DNA from: Paulinella micropora
Taxonomy: Eukaryota; Cercozoa; Imbricatea; Euglyphida
Direction: 5' to 3'
NCBI GenBank assembly: GCA_009731375.1
Contig: BJOX01000025.1
Location: forward strand, 687,458-724,032
Length of the DNA: 36,575 nt
This document shows positions 1 through 11,967 of the stretch, piece after piece (positions within the stretch are counted from its first letter, which is position 1; every line of letters begins with the position of its first letter). The position numbers and the translations under genes are program-made. Under the pieces are notes generated by a model. It saw only the letters and a list, made by a program, of their open reading frames with translations, was not told the DNA's origin and did no database searches.

Positions 1-48
<48 letters not shown>

Positions 49-118
49 CCGACAGACAGACAGACAGACAGACAGACAAAGAGAGATAGATAGATTATTT
101 ATTACATTGCTTTTCTAG
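1..118. repeat. GA and GACA microsatellite
   Basis: Uninterrupted (GA)n for the first ~46 bases, then (GACA)n and a short GATA run. The last ~25 bases (attacattgc then a pyrimidine-rich stretch ending in tag) look like the 3' end of an intron running into the ankyrin-type island at 119. Confidence 0.95.
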
Positions 119-153
119 GCTGATTAGGATGGACGCACAGCGCTGATGATGGC

Positions 154-160
<7 letters not shown>
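119..160 (+). pseudogene. Relic ankyrin-repeat exon copy
   Basis: After a ctag acceptor the frame reads AD, stop (TAG 125-127), DGRTALMMAI, then TGA at 158-160. It is almost the same sequence as the exon at 272, which has TAC where this copy has TAG. GRTALM is the conserved start of the first helix of an ankyrin repeat. The second half has been replaced by (GA)n. I infer a dead tandem copy of the exon at 272. Confidence 0.6.
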
Positions 161-216
<56 letters not shown>

Positions 217-271
217 GCTAGACAGACAGAGAGATAGAGATTATTTACTACCTTGCTTCAACAACATCTAG
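161..271. repeat. GA microsatellite and intron 3' end
   Basis: (GA)n, then GACA and GATA, followed by the same ttatttactaccttgcttc-type leader and tag acceptor that precede the relic copy at 119. The whole unit (microsatellite + leader + exon) seems to have been duplicated. Confidence 0.85.
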
Positions 272-331
272 GCTGACTACGATGGACGCACAGCGCTGAT
301 GGTGGCCATTGAGGAGGGACATTTGGAAATG
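272..331 (+). CDS. Ankyrin-repeat gene, exon a (first half of a repeat)
   Basis: Twenty codons reading ADYDGRTALMVAIEEGHLEM, a near-consensus first part of an ankyrin repeat (DxxGRTxLMxAxxxGHLEx). Ankyrin repeats are helix-loop-helix protein-binding modules. The exon has an AG acceptor at 270-271 and a GT donor at 332. It ends in phase 0, and the next island at 449 supplies the missing second helix. Earlier exons must lie outside the window or be lost. The reading is direct; exon status is inferred from motif continuity and splice borders. Confidence 0.72.
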
Positions 332-448
332 GTGACATACATACATACATACATACATACATACATGCATGCATGCATGCATGCATGCATACATACATAC
401 ATACATACATACATGCATACATACATACATACATACATACATACGTAG
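332..448. repeat. CATA/CATG microsatellite filling an intron
   Basis: gtgacatac, then (CATA)n and (CATG)n up to atacgtag. It starts with GT, ends with AG, separates two halves of one ankyrin repeat and contains almost only tetranucleotide repeat. Confidence 0.85.
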
Positions 449-487
449 GTGCAATGTATGCTGAGTGAAGGTGCCACTATAGACAAG
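449..487 (+). CDS. Ankyrin-repeat gene, exon b (second half of a repeat)
   Basis: Thirteen codons, VQCMLSEGATIDK, between a gtag acceptor and a GT donor at 488. Placed after GHLEM of the preceding exon it completes an ankyrin repeat (GHLEM-VQCMLSEGA). It ends in phase 0. Joined to the exon at 1741 it gives GATIDK-VDLTGCTALM, which fits ankyrin spacing. Confidence 0.7.
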
Positions 488-1740
<1,253 letters not shown>

Positions 1741-1812
1741 GTCGACCTGACTGGCTGTACTGCGCTGATGCGTGCGGTTCAGAGAGGCGACCTAGAAATG
1801 GCCCAGCTTCTT
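1741..1812 (+). CDS. Ankyrin-repeat gene, exon c
   Basis: Twenty-four codons containing VDLTGCTALMRAVQRGDLEM then AQLL, a full ankyrin helix pair. The acceptor is the AG of ggcaag just before; the likely donor is GTATGTGAG at 1813. A second possible donor after VCE (1822) exists, and a fragment with the same LLVCE-gt junction recurs at 2192. Phase 0 at the 5' end matches the end of exon b. The partner exon that should follow has not been found and may lie in the gap at 3574-4004. Confidence 0.68.
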
Positions 1813-1840
1813 GTATGTGAGGTTGTTCACTCTTCTCTCA

Positions 1841-2017
1841 CAGAAAAACATGGCCCAGAAATTACCCTGGTAATTACTCTTAATGTGGTTAGCTTCCCGG
1901 GGAAATTGCCCACGTAGCCGGAAATTGCCCACGTAGCCGGCTACGTGGGCAATTGCCCCGGGAAGCTAACCACATTAAGAGTAATTACCAGGGTAATTTC
2001 TGGGCCATGCTTTTCTG
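1841..2017. repeat. Near-perfect inverted repeat (foldback), ~78-bp arms
   Basis: The left arm (1841 to about 1919, from cagaaaaacatggcc to acgtagccg) is mirrored by the right arm (about 1937-2017, ending in ggccatgcttttctg) with only a few mismatches. The spacer holds a ~17-bp direct repeat of the arm tip (gaaattgcccacgtagc). It could form a long hairpin. It lies just downstream of exon c and carries no coding capacity: a MITE-like foldback or a template-switch product. Confidence 0.85.
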
Positions 2018-2219
2018 TGTCTTCTTATCTGAAGTGTTTTCTTTCATTATATCCCCCATGCCTAAGCTAGCTACCTACCTTGCATATGAATATCACACAA
2101 TTTACTAACTAGCTTACCATCCTCCTACCTATCTCACCTATCTACCTACTCTAACTACCTACCTAACTATCTATAATTTTGAATAAGCGAGCTGCTTGTA
2201 TGTGAGGTCATTCGCTCAA
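2018..2219 (+). other. Low-complexity intron with exon-end relic
   Basis: Degenerate TACC/CTAC/CTAT repeat with some unique bases. At 2190-2206 an AG is followed by ctgcttgtatgtgaggtc, nearly identical to the end of exon c (cttcttgtatgtgaggtt). This is a second, truncated copy of that exon end. No other gene is visible. Confidence 0.55.
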
Positions 2220-2220
2220 G

Positions 2221-2262
<42 letters not shown>

Positions 2263-2370
2263 TTACTACTACTACTACTAACACTAATACTAATATTAAT
2301 ACTAGTACTAGTACTACTACTACTACTACTACTACTACTAACAATAATAATAATAATAATAATACTATAT
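2220..2370. repeat. ACT/AAT trinucleotide microsatellite
   Basis: (CTA)n with AAT and AGT variants. It grades into unique sequence after about 2370. Confidence 0.9.
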
Positions 2371-2790
2371 CTGAGGCGTACTGATGCAGCTAATGGCATA
2401 TCCTCAACGGACATAAGCCTCCAATACCCTTGTTCGAGGTCCTCCACCCCCCCGTGTCAGTCTCTCGCCTGATGATCGGGGCCACCGATGGAGCTCCTGA
2501 GGGCAAGACTGCACTAAGCCGAGGTTATTCCGCAGTCCCAGCAACCTCTTGCAAGACGTCACCGAATGTGCAAGTGCATACACCAAGCGCGGTTGCTAGA
2601 GCTGCCTCGAAACCCCACCCATAACAATCTGGTGTCTGCTGGGTCCTGGGCTATCAACCAGCATATGCGGAGTTTAAGATCTTTTACGCGCGCAACGACC
2701 CTCCTCCCCAGCATCTACCACCAAAGGGTTATGAGTTGGCGTCACAGTTTAACGCATTGAGGCCATTGGGCTGAATAATAATAATAATAA
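2371..2790 (+). mobile_element. Possible 3' end of a non-LTR element with AAT tail
   Basis: About 400 bases of unique, GC-balanced sequence without a convincing reading frame. It ends gaggccattgggctg followed by (AAT)n. A unique non-coding stretch running straight into an (AAT)n tail is typical of LINE or SINE 3' ends in many invertebrate and protist genomes. No reverse transcriptase is visible, so only a 3' fragment could be present. This is inference from shape alone. Confidence 0.3.
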
Positions 2791-2820
2791 TGATAATACT
2801 AATACTAATACTTATACTAG

Positions 2821-2855
<35 letters not shown>

Positions 2856-2856
2856 T

Positions 2857-2890
<34 letters not shown>

Positions 2891-2999
2891 GCTACTACTA
2901 CTTNNNNNNNNNNCACTACTACTACTACTACTACTACTAGTACTACTACTAGTACTACTACTACTACTAGTACTACTACTACTACTACTTCTACTACTT

Positions 3000-3039
<40 letters not shown>

Positions 3040-3052
3040 TACTTCTACTACT

Positions 3053-3107
<55 letters not shown>

Positions 3108-3143
3108 CACTACTGCTCCTACTCCTACACCTACTCCTCCTGC

Positions 3144-3185
<42 letters not shown>

Positions 3186-3239
3186 CTACTCCTACTACTC
3201 CTATTACTCCTCCTCCTCCTCCTCCTCCTCCTCCTCCTC

Positions 3240-3275
<36 letters not shown>

Positions 3276-3290
3276 GTCCTACTCCTACTC

Positions 3291-3356
<66 letters not shown>

Positions 3357-3460
3357 CTACTGCTCCCTACTACTACTACTACTACTGCTACTACTACTAC
3401 TACTACTTCTTCTACTATGACTACTACTACGACTACTACTACTACTACTATTAGTATTAG

Positions 3461-3552
<92 letters not shown>

Positions 3553-3573
3553 ACTACTACTACTACTACTACT
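2791..3573. repeat. TAC/TCC trinucleotide microsatellite, with 10-N gap
   Basis: (CTA)n with CTC, CCT and AGT variants. A 10-N assembly gap sits at 2904-2913. The long frames of Leu, Tyr or Thr are translated repeat. Confidence 0.93.
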
Positions 3574-4004
3574 NNNNNNNNNNNNNNNNNNNNNNNNNNN
3601 NNNNNNNNNNNNNNNNNNNNNNNNNNNNNNNNNNNNNNNNNNNNNNNNNNNNNNNNNNNNNNNNNNNNNNNNNNNNNNNNNNNNNNNNNNNNNNNNNNNN
3701 NNNNNNNNNNNNNNNNNNNNNNNNNNNNNNNNNNNNNNNNNNNNNNNNNNNNNNNNNNNNNNNNNNNNNNNNNNNNNNNNNNNNNNNNNNNNNNNNNNNN
3801 NNNNNNNNNNNNNNNNNNNNNNNNNNNNNNNNNNNNNNNNNNNNNNNNNNNNNNNNNNNNNNNNNNNNNNNNNNNNNNNNNNNNNNNNNNNNNNNNNNNN
3901 NNNNNNNNNNNNNNNNNNNNNNNNNNNNNNNNNNNNNNNNNNNNNNNNNNNNNNNNNNNNNNNNNNNNNNNNNNNNNNNNNNNNNNNNNNNNNNNNNNNN
4001 NNNN
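3574..4004. other. Assembly gap (431 N)
   Basis: 431 unknown bases between (ACT)n and poly-G. An ankyrin exon ending in GHLEM or similar would be expected between exon c (1741) and exon d (4938), so the gap may hide coding sequence. Confidence 0.99.

Positions 4005-4049
<45 letters not shown>
4005..4049. repeat. Poly-G tract of 45 bases at gap edge
   Basis: Forty-five consecutive G bases directly after the N gap. Tracts this long are rare and hard to sequence. It may be real or an artefact of dark-cycle G calls at a read end. Confidence 0.9.
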
Positions 4050-4127
4050 CGAGGGAGGGAGGCAAAGAGGTAGAAAGAGCGAGAGCGAGATACCAACAGA
4101 GACATCCAGAAAGTTCCTTTCGTATGC

Positions 4128-4295
4128 GTGTATGCATGTGAAGAGTACGATAATAACTATGTATGTATATATGTATGCATGCGTGTTGACAATAACTATG
4201 TATCTATGTATGCATGCGTATTGATGATGACTATGTATGTCTATGTATGCATGTGTATTGATAATGACTACGTATGTATCTATGTATGCATGCGT
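4128..4295 (+). repeat. ~36-46-bp minisatellite (tatgtatgcatgcgta)
   Basis: Four imperfect units of the form gataatgactatgtatgtatc tatgtatgcatgcgta. Two more units stand at about 4808-4880, each group leading into (TATG)n and then an ankyrin half-repeat, so the block minisatellite + TATG + exon was duplicated as one piece. The intervening 4050-4127 is a purine-rich unique stretch with no feature. Confidence 0.7.
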
Positions 4296-4300
4296 AGAGT

Positions 4301-4378
4301 ATGTATGTATGTATGTATGTATGTATGTATGTATGTTTGTATGTATGTATGTATGTATGTATGTATGTATGTATGAAG
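4301..4378. repeat. TATG microsatellite
   Basis: (TATG)n running directly into the ankyrin half-repeat copy at 4379. Confidence 0.9.
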
Positions 4379-4420
4379 GTGCAGTGGCTAGTTCGGGAGG
4401 GCCGGGCGGACTACCAACTC
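4379..4420 (+). pseudogene. Ankyrin half-repeat exon d, copy 1
   Basis: Reads [14 protein letters not shown], then runs into (ATCT)n with no donor. It is the second half of an ankyrin repeat (VVxWLVxxGAD). Compared with the copy at 4938 its 3' end has been replaced by microsatellite, so it probably cannot be spliced onward. Confidence 0.6.
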
Positions 4421-4476
<56 letters not shown>

Positions 4477-4579
4477 GTCTATCTATCTATCTATCTGTCT
4501 ATCTATCTGTCTATCTATCTATCTATCTATATATCTATCTGTCTATCTATCTATCTATCTATATTATGTATGTATGAAG
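4421..4579. repeat. ATCT then TATG microsatellite
   Basis: (ATCT)n with CTGT variants, then a short TATG run before copy 2 of the ankyrin half-repeat. Confidence 0.9.
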
Positions 4580-4612
4580 GTACAGTGGCTAGTTCGGGAG
4601 GGTCGGGCAACC
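4580..4612 (+). pseudogene. Ankyrin half-repeat exon d, copy 2
   Basis: Reads [11 protein letters not shown] and then passes into (CTAT)n. It is the same module as at 4379 and 4938, cut even shorter by microsatellite. Confidence 0.6.
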
Positions 4613-4623
4613 TATCTATCTAC

Positions 4624-4683
<60 letters not shown>

Positions 4684-4937
4684 CTATCTATCTGTCTATC
4701 TATCTATCTATCTATCTATGCAATGAGCTTCATCCTCTTCCCTCAATTACATATGCATATACATGTACATATACAGATACATATACAAACTATCAACACA
4801 AAAGACCATAACTATGTATGTATCTATGTATGCATGCGTATTGATAATGACTATGTATGTATCTATGTATGCATGCGTAGAGTATGTATGTATGTATGTA
4901 TGTATGTATGTATGTATGTATGTATGTATGTATGAAG
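4613..4937. repeat. ATCT, ATACAT, minisatellite and TATG repeats
   Basis: (ATCT)n to about 4719, a short unique piece with a remnant ctatcaacacaaaagacca (a copy of the exon d 3' end), two minisatellite units, then (TATG)n. Confidence 0.85.
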
Positions 4938-4994
4938 GTGCAGTGGCTAGTTCGGGAGGGTCGGGCAAACGATCAACACAAAGACCAACGACAG
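4938..4994 (+). CDS. Ankyrin-repeat gene, exon d (copy 3, intact)
   Basis: Nineteen codons reading [19 protein letters not shown], ending in phase 0 at a good donor (CAG|GTAATA). It gives the second helix and loop of an ankyrin repeat. The next + strand exon (6100) starts [12 protein letters not shown], so the join [11 protein letters not shown] makes the next repeat start correctly. The acceptor (tatgaag) lacks a pyrimidine tract because the intron end is (TATG)n. Of the three copies this is the only one with an intact 3' end. Confidence 0.65.
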
Positions 4995-5062
4995 GTAATA
5001 TTGAGATTCTATATAATTTTTACATATATCTATTCTACCTATCTATCTATCTACCTATCTAT

Positions 5063-5083
5063 CGACATACAGACCAGCGACAG
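5063..5083 (+). pseudogene. Exon d 3'-end copy with donor
   Basis: Reads catacagaccagcgacag followed by gtaatattc: the last codons and the donor of exon d without the ankyrin helix. Confidence 0.5.
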
Positions 5084-5089
5084 GTAATA

Positions 5090-6097
<1,008 letters not shown>

Positions 6098-6099
6098 AG

Positions 6100-6166
6100 C
6101 GTTCTCCTCTACTACTCGCCGCCAATAGAGGACACGTGGACATAGTGGAATGGTTAGTTTGCCAAG
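6100..6166 (+). CDS. Ankyrin-repeat gene, exon e
   Basis: Reads [20 protein letters not shown] then CQ plus one base. This is an ankyrin repeat of near-consensus form (first helix LLLAANRGH, second helix VDIVEWLV). The acceptor is a textbook (CT)n tract ending ctctag. The donor is CAAG|GTGCGT at 6167, leaving phase 1. That phase matches the exon at 10255 (and its relics at 9342 and 9633), which all begin with two bases of a split codon, giving CQ-G-AVLCQIEK. This is the most convincing coding exon of the microsatellite region. Confidence 0.78.
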
Positions 6167-7110
<944 letters not shown>

Positions 7111-7543
7111 AGGGGATGGTGTGGGTGTGCTGGGCCCGTGGTGGGGTGCCTTATGTGTGCCTAGCCATACGCCTATAAGTCATATGCCGAAATAGCGACG
7201 GGAAGCACAATCCTGTTCCCTCAGGGTGCCCTTTCTCGCTTGTTGAGCCCGGAATAAAACCCACAGTGCTCTGTCGGTTTATACTAGACTGTCGAACAGT
7301 CTCGAAACTCCATCTGCTTACTGGGCCCTCTGTAATGGAGGTGGGAGCTCGTTCTGCAAGGGGCGCTTTATGGAACGAGCCCTGGCCCCGCCTGGTACTA
7401 GGAAGCTTTGGTATTGCCTGTATCAGTCCCTTCCGTGCAAACATCACGGCTTAGCTGGGCATCGGGTTAATACTTTACCCACAGACTTCCTTGGTTGACG
7501 AAATCAGAAGCTCCTTTTTTCTGACATTAGTCGATATCTCATC
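7111..7543 (+). mobile_element. Dispersed ~410-430-bp element, copy 1
   Basis: Starts aggggatggtgtgggtgtgc and ends ctgacattagtcgatatctc, with (CTAT)n at both borders. It is about 95 per cent identical by eye to the copies at 7921 (inverted) and 8829. It has no convincing reading frame and no long terminal inverted repeat, and the 3' end always runs into (ATCT)n. SINE-like or another short non-autonomous element inserted in, or carrying, the microsatellite. Confidence 0.75.
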
Positions 7544-7625
7544 TATCTATCTGTCTATCTGTCTGTCTGTTTATTCAACTATTCATCTATCAGAGGGTAA
7601 AGCGAGTCAAGGCAGACATCTATCC

Positions 7626-7679
<54 letters not shown>

Positions 7680-7680
7680 T

Positions 7681-7727
<47 letters not shown>

Positions 7728-7788
7728 TTACTTACCTATCTATCTATCTGCCGTTCTATGTTAAAGGGACAAACGAGTCAGGGCAGAC

Positions 7789-7819
<31 letters not shown>

Positions 7820-7920
7820 CATCTACCTACCTATCCTATCTATCTATCTGCCCAAGGGAGGGTCAGTGACACCTCAAGTGGCCTTGGTTCGCTCCGTGGA
7901 GTAAGTGATGAGATCAACTG
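7544..7920. repeat. ATCT arrays with 20-30-bp unique interruptions
   Basis: (CTAT)n broken by related short unique segments: agggtaaagcgagtcaaggcagacat at ~7594, aagggacaaacgagtcagggcagacat at ~7763, and a third piece at ~7851. The repeated interruption shows that array plus spacer was duplicated. The frames crossing this stretch are repeat translations. Confidence 0.85.
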
Positions 7921-8324
7921 ATGAGATATCGACTAATGTCAGAAAAAAGGAGCTTCTGATTTCGTCAACCAAGGAAGTCTGTGGGTAAAGTATTAACCCG
8001 ATGCCCAGCTAAGCCGTGATGTTTGCACGGAAGGGACTGATACAGGCGATACCAAAGCTCCCTAGTACCAGGCGGGGCCAGGGCTCGTTCCATAAGCGCC
8101 CCTTGCAGAACGAGCTCCCACCTCCATTACAGAGGACCCAGTAAGCAGATGGAGTTTCGAGACTGTTCGACAGTCTAGTATAAACCGACAGAGCACTGTG
8201 GGTTTTATTCCGGGCTCAACAAGCGAGAAAGGGCACCCTGAGGGAACAGGATTGTGCTTCCCGTCGCTATTTCGGCATGTGACTTATAGGCGTATGGCTA
8301 GGCACACATAAGACACCCCACCAA
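7921..8324 (-). mobile_element. Dispersed ~410-bp element, copy 2 (inverted)
   Basis: Reverse complement of copy 1: it begins atgagatatcgactaatgtc and ends aagacaccccaccaag, lacking the ~27 5'-terminal bases of copies 1 and 3. 5' truncation with a constant 3' end is what target-primed retroposition produces. With copy 1 it forms a 400-bp inverted repeat with a ~380-base loop. Confidence 0.75.
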
Positions 8325-8338
8325 GATAGATAGATAGG

Positions 8339-8409
<71 letters not shown>

Positions 8410-8468
8410 TCTGTCCCACTCGCTTTTCCCTTGGGCCTAGGTCACCTAAAAGAATCAACTAAGTAAGC

Positions 8469-8539
<71 letters not shown>

Positions 8540-8666
8540 TCTGTCCCACTCGCTTTTCCCTTGGGCCTAGGTCACCTAAAAGAATCAACTAAGTAAGCAA
8601 GTACTACATAATTATTATCTTTGTTCAGTTTAGTGAAAGAAACTGACCTTGACTCGCTGTCCCCTT

Positions 8667-8749
<83 letters not shown>

Positions 8750-8828
8750 GTAGTAGGTAGGTAGGTAGATAGATAGATAGATAGATAGTTTTTTGAAATG
8801 GGTGCCATCTGTCGACAGACAGAGAATT
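8325..8828. repeat. GATA arrays with duplicated 62-bp spacer
   Basis: (GATA)n arrays. A 62-base unique spacer (tctgtcccactcgcttttcc to aagtaagcaag) is present identically at 8410-8471 and 8540-8601. A unique stretch at ~8602-8665 and a GTAG/GATA array follow. Confidence 0.9.
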
Positions 8829-9253
8829 AGGGGATGGTGTGGGTGTGCTGGGCCCGTGGTGGGGTGCCTTATGTGTGCCTACGCCAATAAGTCACATGCC
8901 GAAATAGCGACGGGAAGCACAATCCTGTTCCCTCAGGGTGCCCTTTCTCGCTTGTTGAGCCTGGAATAAAACCCACAGTGCTCTGTCGGTTTATACTAGA
9001 CTGTCGAACAGTCTCGAAACTCCATCTGCTTACTGGGTCCTCTGTAATGGAGGTGGGAGCTCGTTCTGCAAGGGGCGCTTATGGAACGAGCCCTGGCCCC
9101 GCCTGGTACTAGGGAGATTTGGTATTGCCTGTATCAGTCCCTTCCGTGCAAACATCACGGCTTAGCTGGGCATCGGGTTAATACTTTACCCACAGACTTC
9201 CTTGGTTGACGAAATCAGAAGCTCCTTTTTTCTGACATTAGTCGATATCTCAT
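8829..9253 (+). mobile_element. Dispersed ~410-430-bp element, copy 3
   Basis: Same orientation and both ends as copy 1, with scattered substitutions and small indels. Its 3' end again runs into (ATCT)n. Confidence 0.75.
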
Positions 9254-9341
9254 CTATCTATCTATCTATCTACCTACCTACCTACCTACCTAGTACCTAG
9301 TCAAACTATACCATACTTCCTATCTTAGTTTGTTCTTGTAG
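9254..9341. other. Intron tail before exon copy
   Basis: (CTAC)n, then unique sequence ending cttagtttgttcttgtag, an intron 3' end repeated almost word for word at 9615-9632 (cttagtttgttcttatag). Confidence 0.6.
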
Positions 9342-9378
9342 ATGTGGTTCTATGCCGAAAGGAAAAGCGAGTGCAAGG
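9342..9378 (+). pseudogene. Exon f copy 1 (VVLCRKEKRV)
   Basis: After the gtag acceptor it reads two bases, then VVLCRKEKRVQ. It aligns with the exon at 10255 (AVLCQIEKRVWQ) in frame and phase. No clear donor follows, so it may be an alternative or decayed tandem exon. Confidence 0.5.
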
Positions 9379-9632
9379 AACATGTCATTCACTAGTGAAA
9401 GAATTCGGCCAGAACAAATTATCCCGTAATAACGCTACATTTGTTATTCAAATTTGTGAAGAATTTCGGCCAGCCGGTAATTACGGTACATTTGTTGTCC
9501 ACAAATAAAAGTTTAGCCCGAAATTCCCCGTATTTACGGTTGGCCGAAAGGTGAGGCGGCCGAAAATTTTCAGTATTCCTTATACTGATCCAATATCTAT
9601 CATGTACTTGCTTACTTAGTTTGTTCTTATAG
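9379..9632. repeat. Diverged tandem duplication in intron
   Basis: Two related blocks: gaattcggccagaac...acatttgtt near 9400-9450 and gaatttcggccagccgg...acatttgtt near 9461-9500. A third related phrase (cccgaaattccccgtatttacgg) follows. No gene visible. Confidence 0.55.
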
Positions 9633-9671
9633 GATACGTTTTATGCCAAAAGGAAAAAAAGCAAGCGTAGC
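9633..9671 (+). pseudogene. Exon f copy 2 ([11 protein letters not shown], stop)
   Basis: After an atag acceptor, two bases then [11 protein letters not shown] and a TAG stop. Same phase and motif as copies at 9342 and 10255. If used after exon e it would end the protein early. Confidence 0.5.
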
Positions 9672-9683
9672 ACACAGATATGC

Positions 9684-10160
<477 letters not shown>

Positions 10161-10254
10161 ACGTAGATACCCCGATTGCAAGCAGTGGCAAATATCACAA
10201 AAGCTAAACTGAACTATGCTATATAATTTACTAACGTTAGTTTTGTTGTTGTAG

Positions 10255-10329
10255 GTGCCGTTCTGTGTCAAATAGAAAAGCGAGTTTGGCAGTCATCTCG
10301 CGTGCTAGCAGCTCTAACTGCGGGACTTC

Positions 10330-10331
<2 letters not shown>
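10255..10331 (+). CDS. Ankyrin-repeat gene, exon f (used copy)
   Basis: After ttgttgttgtag the exon starts with two bases that complete the split Gly codon from exon e, then AVLCQIEKRVWQSSRVLAAL and TAGLH, ending in phase 0 before gtctct. It continues the ankyrin repeat of exon e ([16 protein letters not shown]) and moves into a helical C-terminal tail. Unlike copies at 9342 and 9633 it stays open to a GT. The donor is weak and merges into a (CT)n intron. Confidence 0.68.
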
Positions 10332-10378
<47 letters not shown>

Positions 10379-10390
10379 TCTCTCTCTGTG

Positions 10391-10466
<76 letters not shown>

Positions 10467-10497
10467 TCTCTCTCTCTCTCTTTCTTTCTTTCTTTTT

Positions 10498-10547
<50 letters not shown>

Positions 10548-10885
10548 CGCTCGCTTTTCTCTGTCTCTCTCTCTCTCTTTCTTTCTTTTTTTCTTTCTTT
10601 TTTTTCTTTTCCCTCTCTCTCTCTCTCTCTCTCTCCCCTTTTTTTTTCTTTTTTTTTTCATACATATATATATGTATGCATATATATATATATATATATA
10701 TATATAGCACGGCCATAATAATCTTCGACTTTGTATATTGTATTTATGTATGTATGTATGTATGTATGTATGTATGTATGTATGTATGTATGTGTGTATG
10801 TGTGTATGTATGTATGTATGTATGTATGTATGTATGTATGTTTTTTGTCTACAAGAACGCACTCGTGCCGCCAATTGATTCTATC

Positions 10886-10920
<35 letters not shown>

Positions 10921-11044
10921 CTCTATCTCTCTATCTATTATGGCCATTGGCTATGCTAGACTAAACATATCTATCCATCTATCCATCCATCCATCGATCC
11001 ATCCATTCATCCATCCATATATCTATCTATCCATCCATCCATCC

Positions 11045-11105
<61 letters not shown>

Positions 11106-11106
11106 G
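10332..11106. repeat. CT, AT, TATG, ATCT/ATCC microsatellite intron
   Basis: (CT)n with T-runs to ~10658, alternating AT, (TATG)n 10740-10840, a unique island ttttttgtctacaagaacgc at ~10841, then (ATCT)n and (ATCC)n. Ser-Leu and Tyr-Val-Cys-Met frames are translated repeat. Confidence 0.9.
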
Positions 11107-11149
11107 GCACGTGTTCGGCCTCTTCTACTGCCCCCCATTCGCGACGCAC
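11107..11149 (+). pseudogene. Exon g copy 1 without donor
   Basis: Reads [14 protein letters not shown] then runs into (CTAT)n. It differs from the copy at 11340 at only three bases, two of them synonymous in this frame. The junction that is CTAG|GTATGT in the second copy is ctatctat here, so the donor is lost. Confidence 0.55.
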
Positions 11150-11224
11150 TATCTATCTATCTATCTATCTATCTATCCATTCATCCATCTATCTATCTAT
11201 CTATCTGTGATCTATCTATCTATC

Positions 11225-11268
<44 letters not shown>

Positions 11269-11293
11269 CATCCATCCATCCATCCATCCATCC

Positions 11294-11326
<33 letters not shown>

Positions 11327-11339
11327 CCTATCTATCTAG

Positions 11340-11385
11340 GCACGTGTTCGGCCTCTTCTACTGCCCCCTATTCGTGGCGCACTAG
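11340..11385 (+). CDS. Ankyrin-repeat gene, exon g
   Basis: Phase 0 acceptor (tctag), reading [15 protein letters not shown] plus one base before a strong donor GTATGT at 11386. The split codon joins with the terminal exon as G|AT (Asp). The excess of synonymous changes against the copy at 11107 supports this frame. Confidence 0.65.
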
Positions 11386-11494
11386 GTATGTATGTATGTA
11401 TGTATGTATGTATATATGTATGCATGTATGTATGTATGTTTGTATGTACTCACGTACGTACGCATGTATTTATCTGTGTATCTGTGTATCTATG

Positions 11495-11536
<42 letters not shown>

Positions 11537-11696
11537 CCTATCTATCTATCTATATCTATCTATCTATATCTATCTATCTATCTATCTATCTATATCTATC
11601 TATCTATCTACCTACCTAACTACTACCTACCTACCTATCTATCTATCTACCTATCTAATCTATCTACCTACCTATTATCTGTCTATCATGCCATAG
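11386..11696. repeat. TATG and ATCT microsatellite intron
   Basis: (TATG)n, a short unique piece with tacgtacgcatg, then (ATCT)n and ACCT variants up to gccatag. Confidence 0.9.
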
Positions 11697-11779
11697 ATTG
11701 GCCCTCGCCACTGCACCAGCTGGTAGCGGACTACGCTCTGCCTACTGGCTGGCAGGACATAAAGGAGGCACTCCATTAA
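11697..11779 (+). CDS. Ankyrin-repeat gene, terminal exon h
   Basis: Starts with two bases completing an Asp codon, then WPSPLHQLVADYALPTGWQD and IKEALH, with TAA at 11777-11779. It is non-repetitive, has the amino-acid make-up of a real protein, and its phase matches exon g. Exons e-f-g-h together give an uninterrupted frame of about 90 codons from one ankyrin repeat to the stop, although they are spread over 5.7 kb of microsatellite. Confidence 0.7.
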
Positions 11780-11785
11780 CATCCA

Positions 11786-11967
11786 TTTACCCTTATCCTA
11801 TCTCGCGTCCTAACTTGGACATGGCGTCCAATTTTGAAGTGCTCGTTTGGACGTGATGTTATCCACATTTAAGGGTAAAAGCGGTAATTTGCTGGGCTCA
11901 ACATGACTGTCTGCGTCCAATCCTGGACACTGTGGCCAATATTGGACGCACTGGGTAAGGGTTAAGT
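11786..11967. mobile_element. MITE-like foldback, imperfect terminal inverted repeats
   Basis: The left end ttacccttatcctatctcgc then gtcctaacttgg is mirrored, imperfectly, by ccaatattggacgcactggg then taagggtta. The interior has several ttggac/gtccaa motifs. About 180 bp, no coding capacity. Sits directly after the ankyrin gene stop. Confidence 0.4.
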
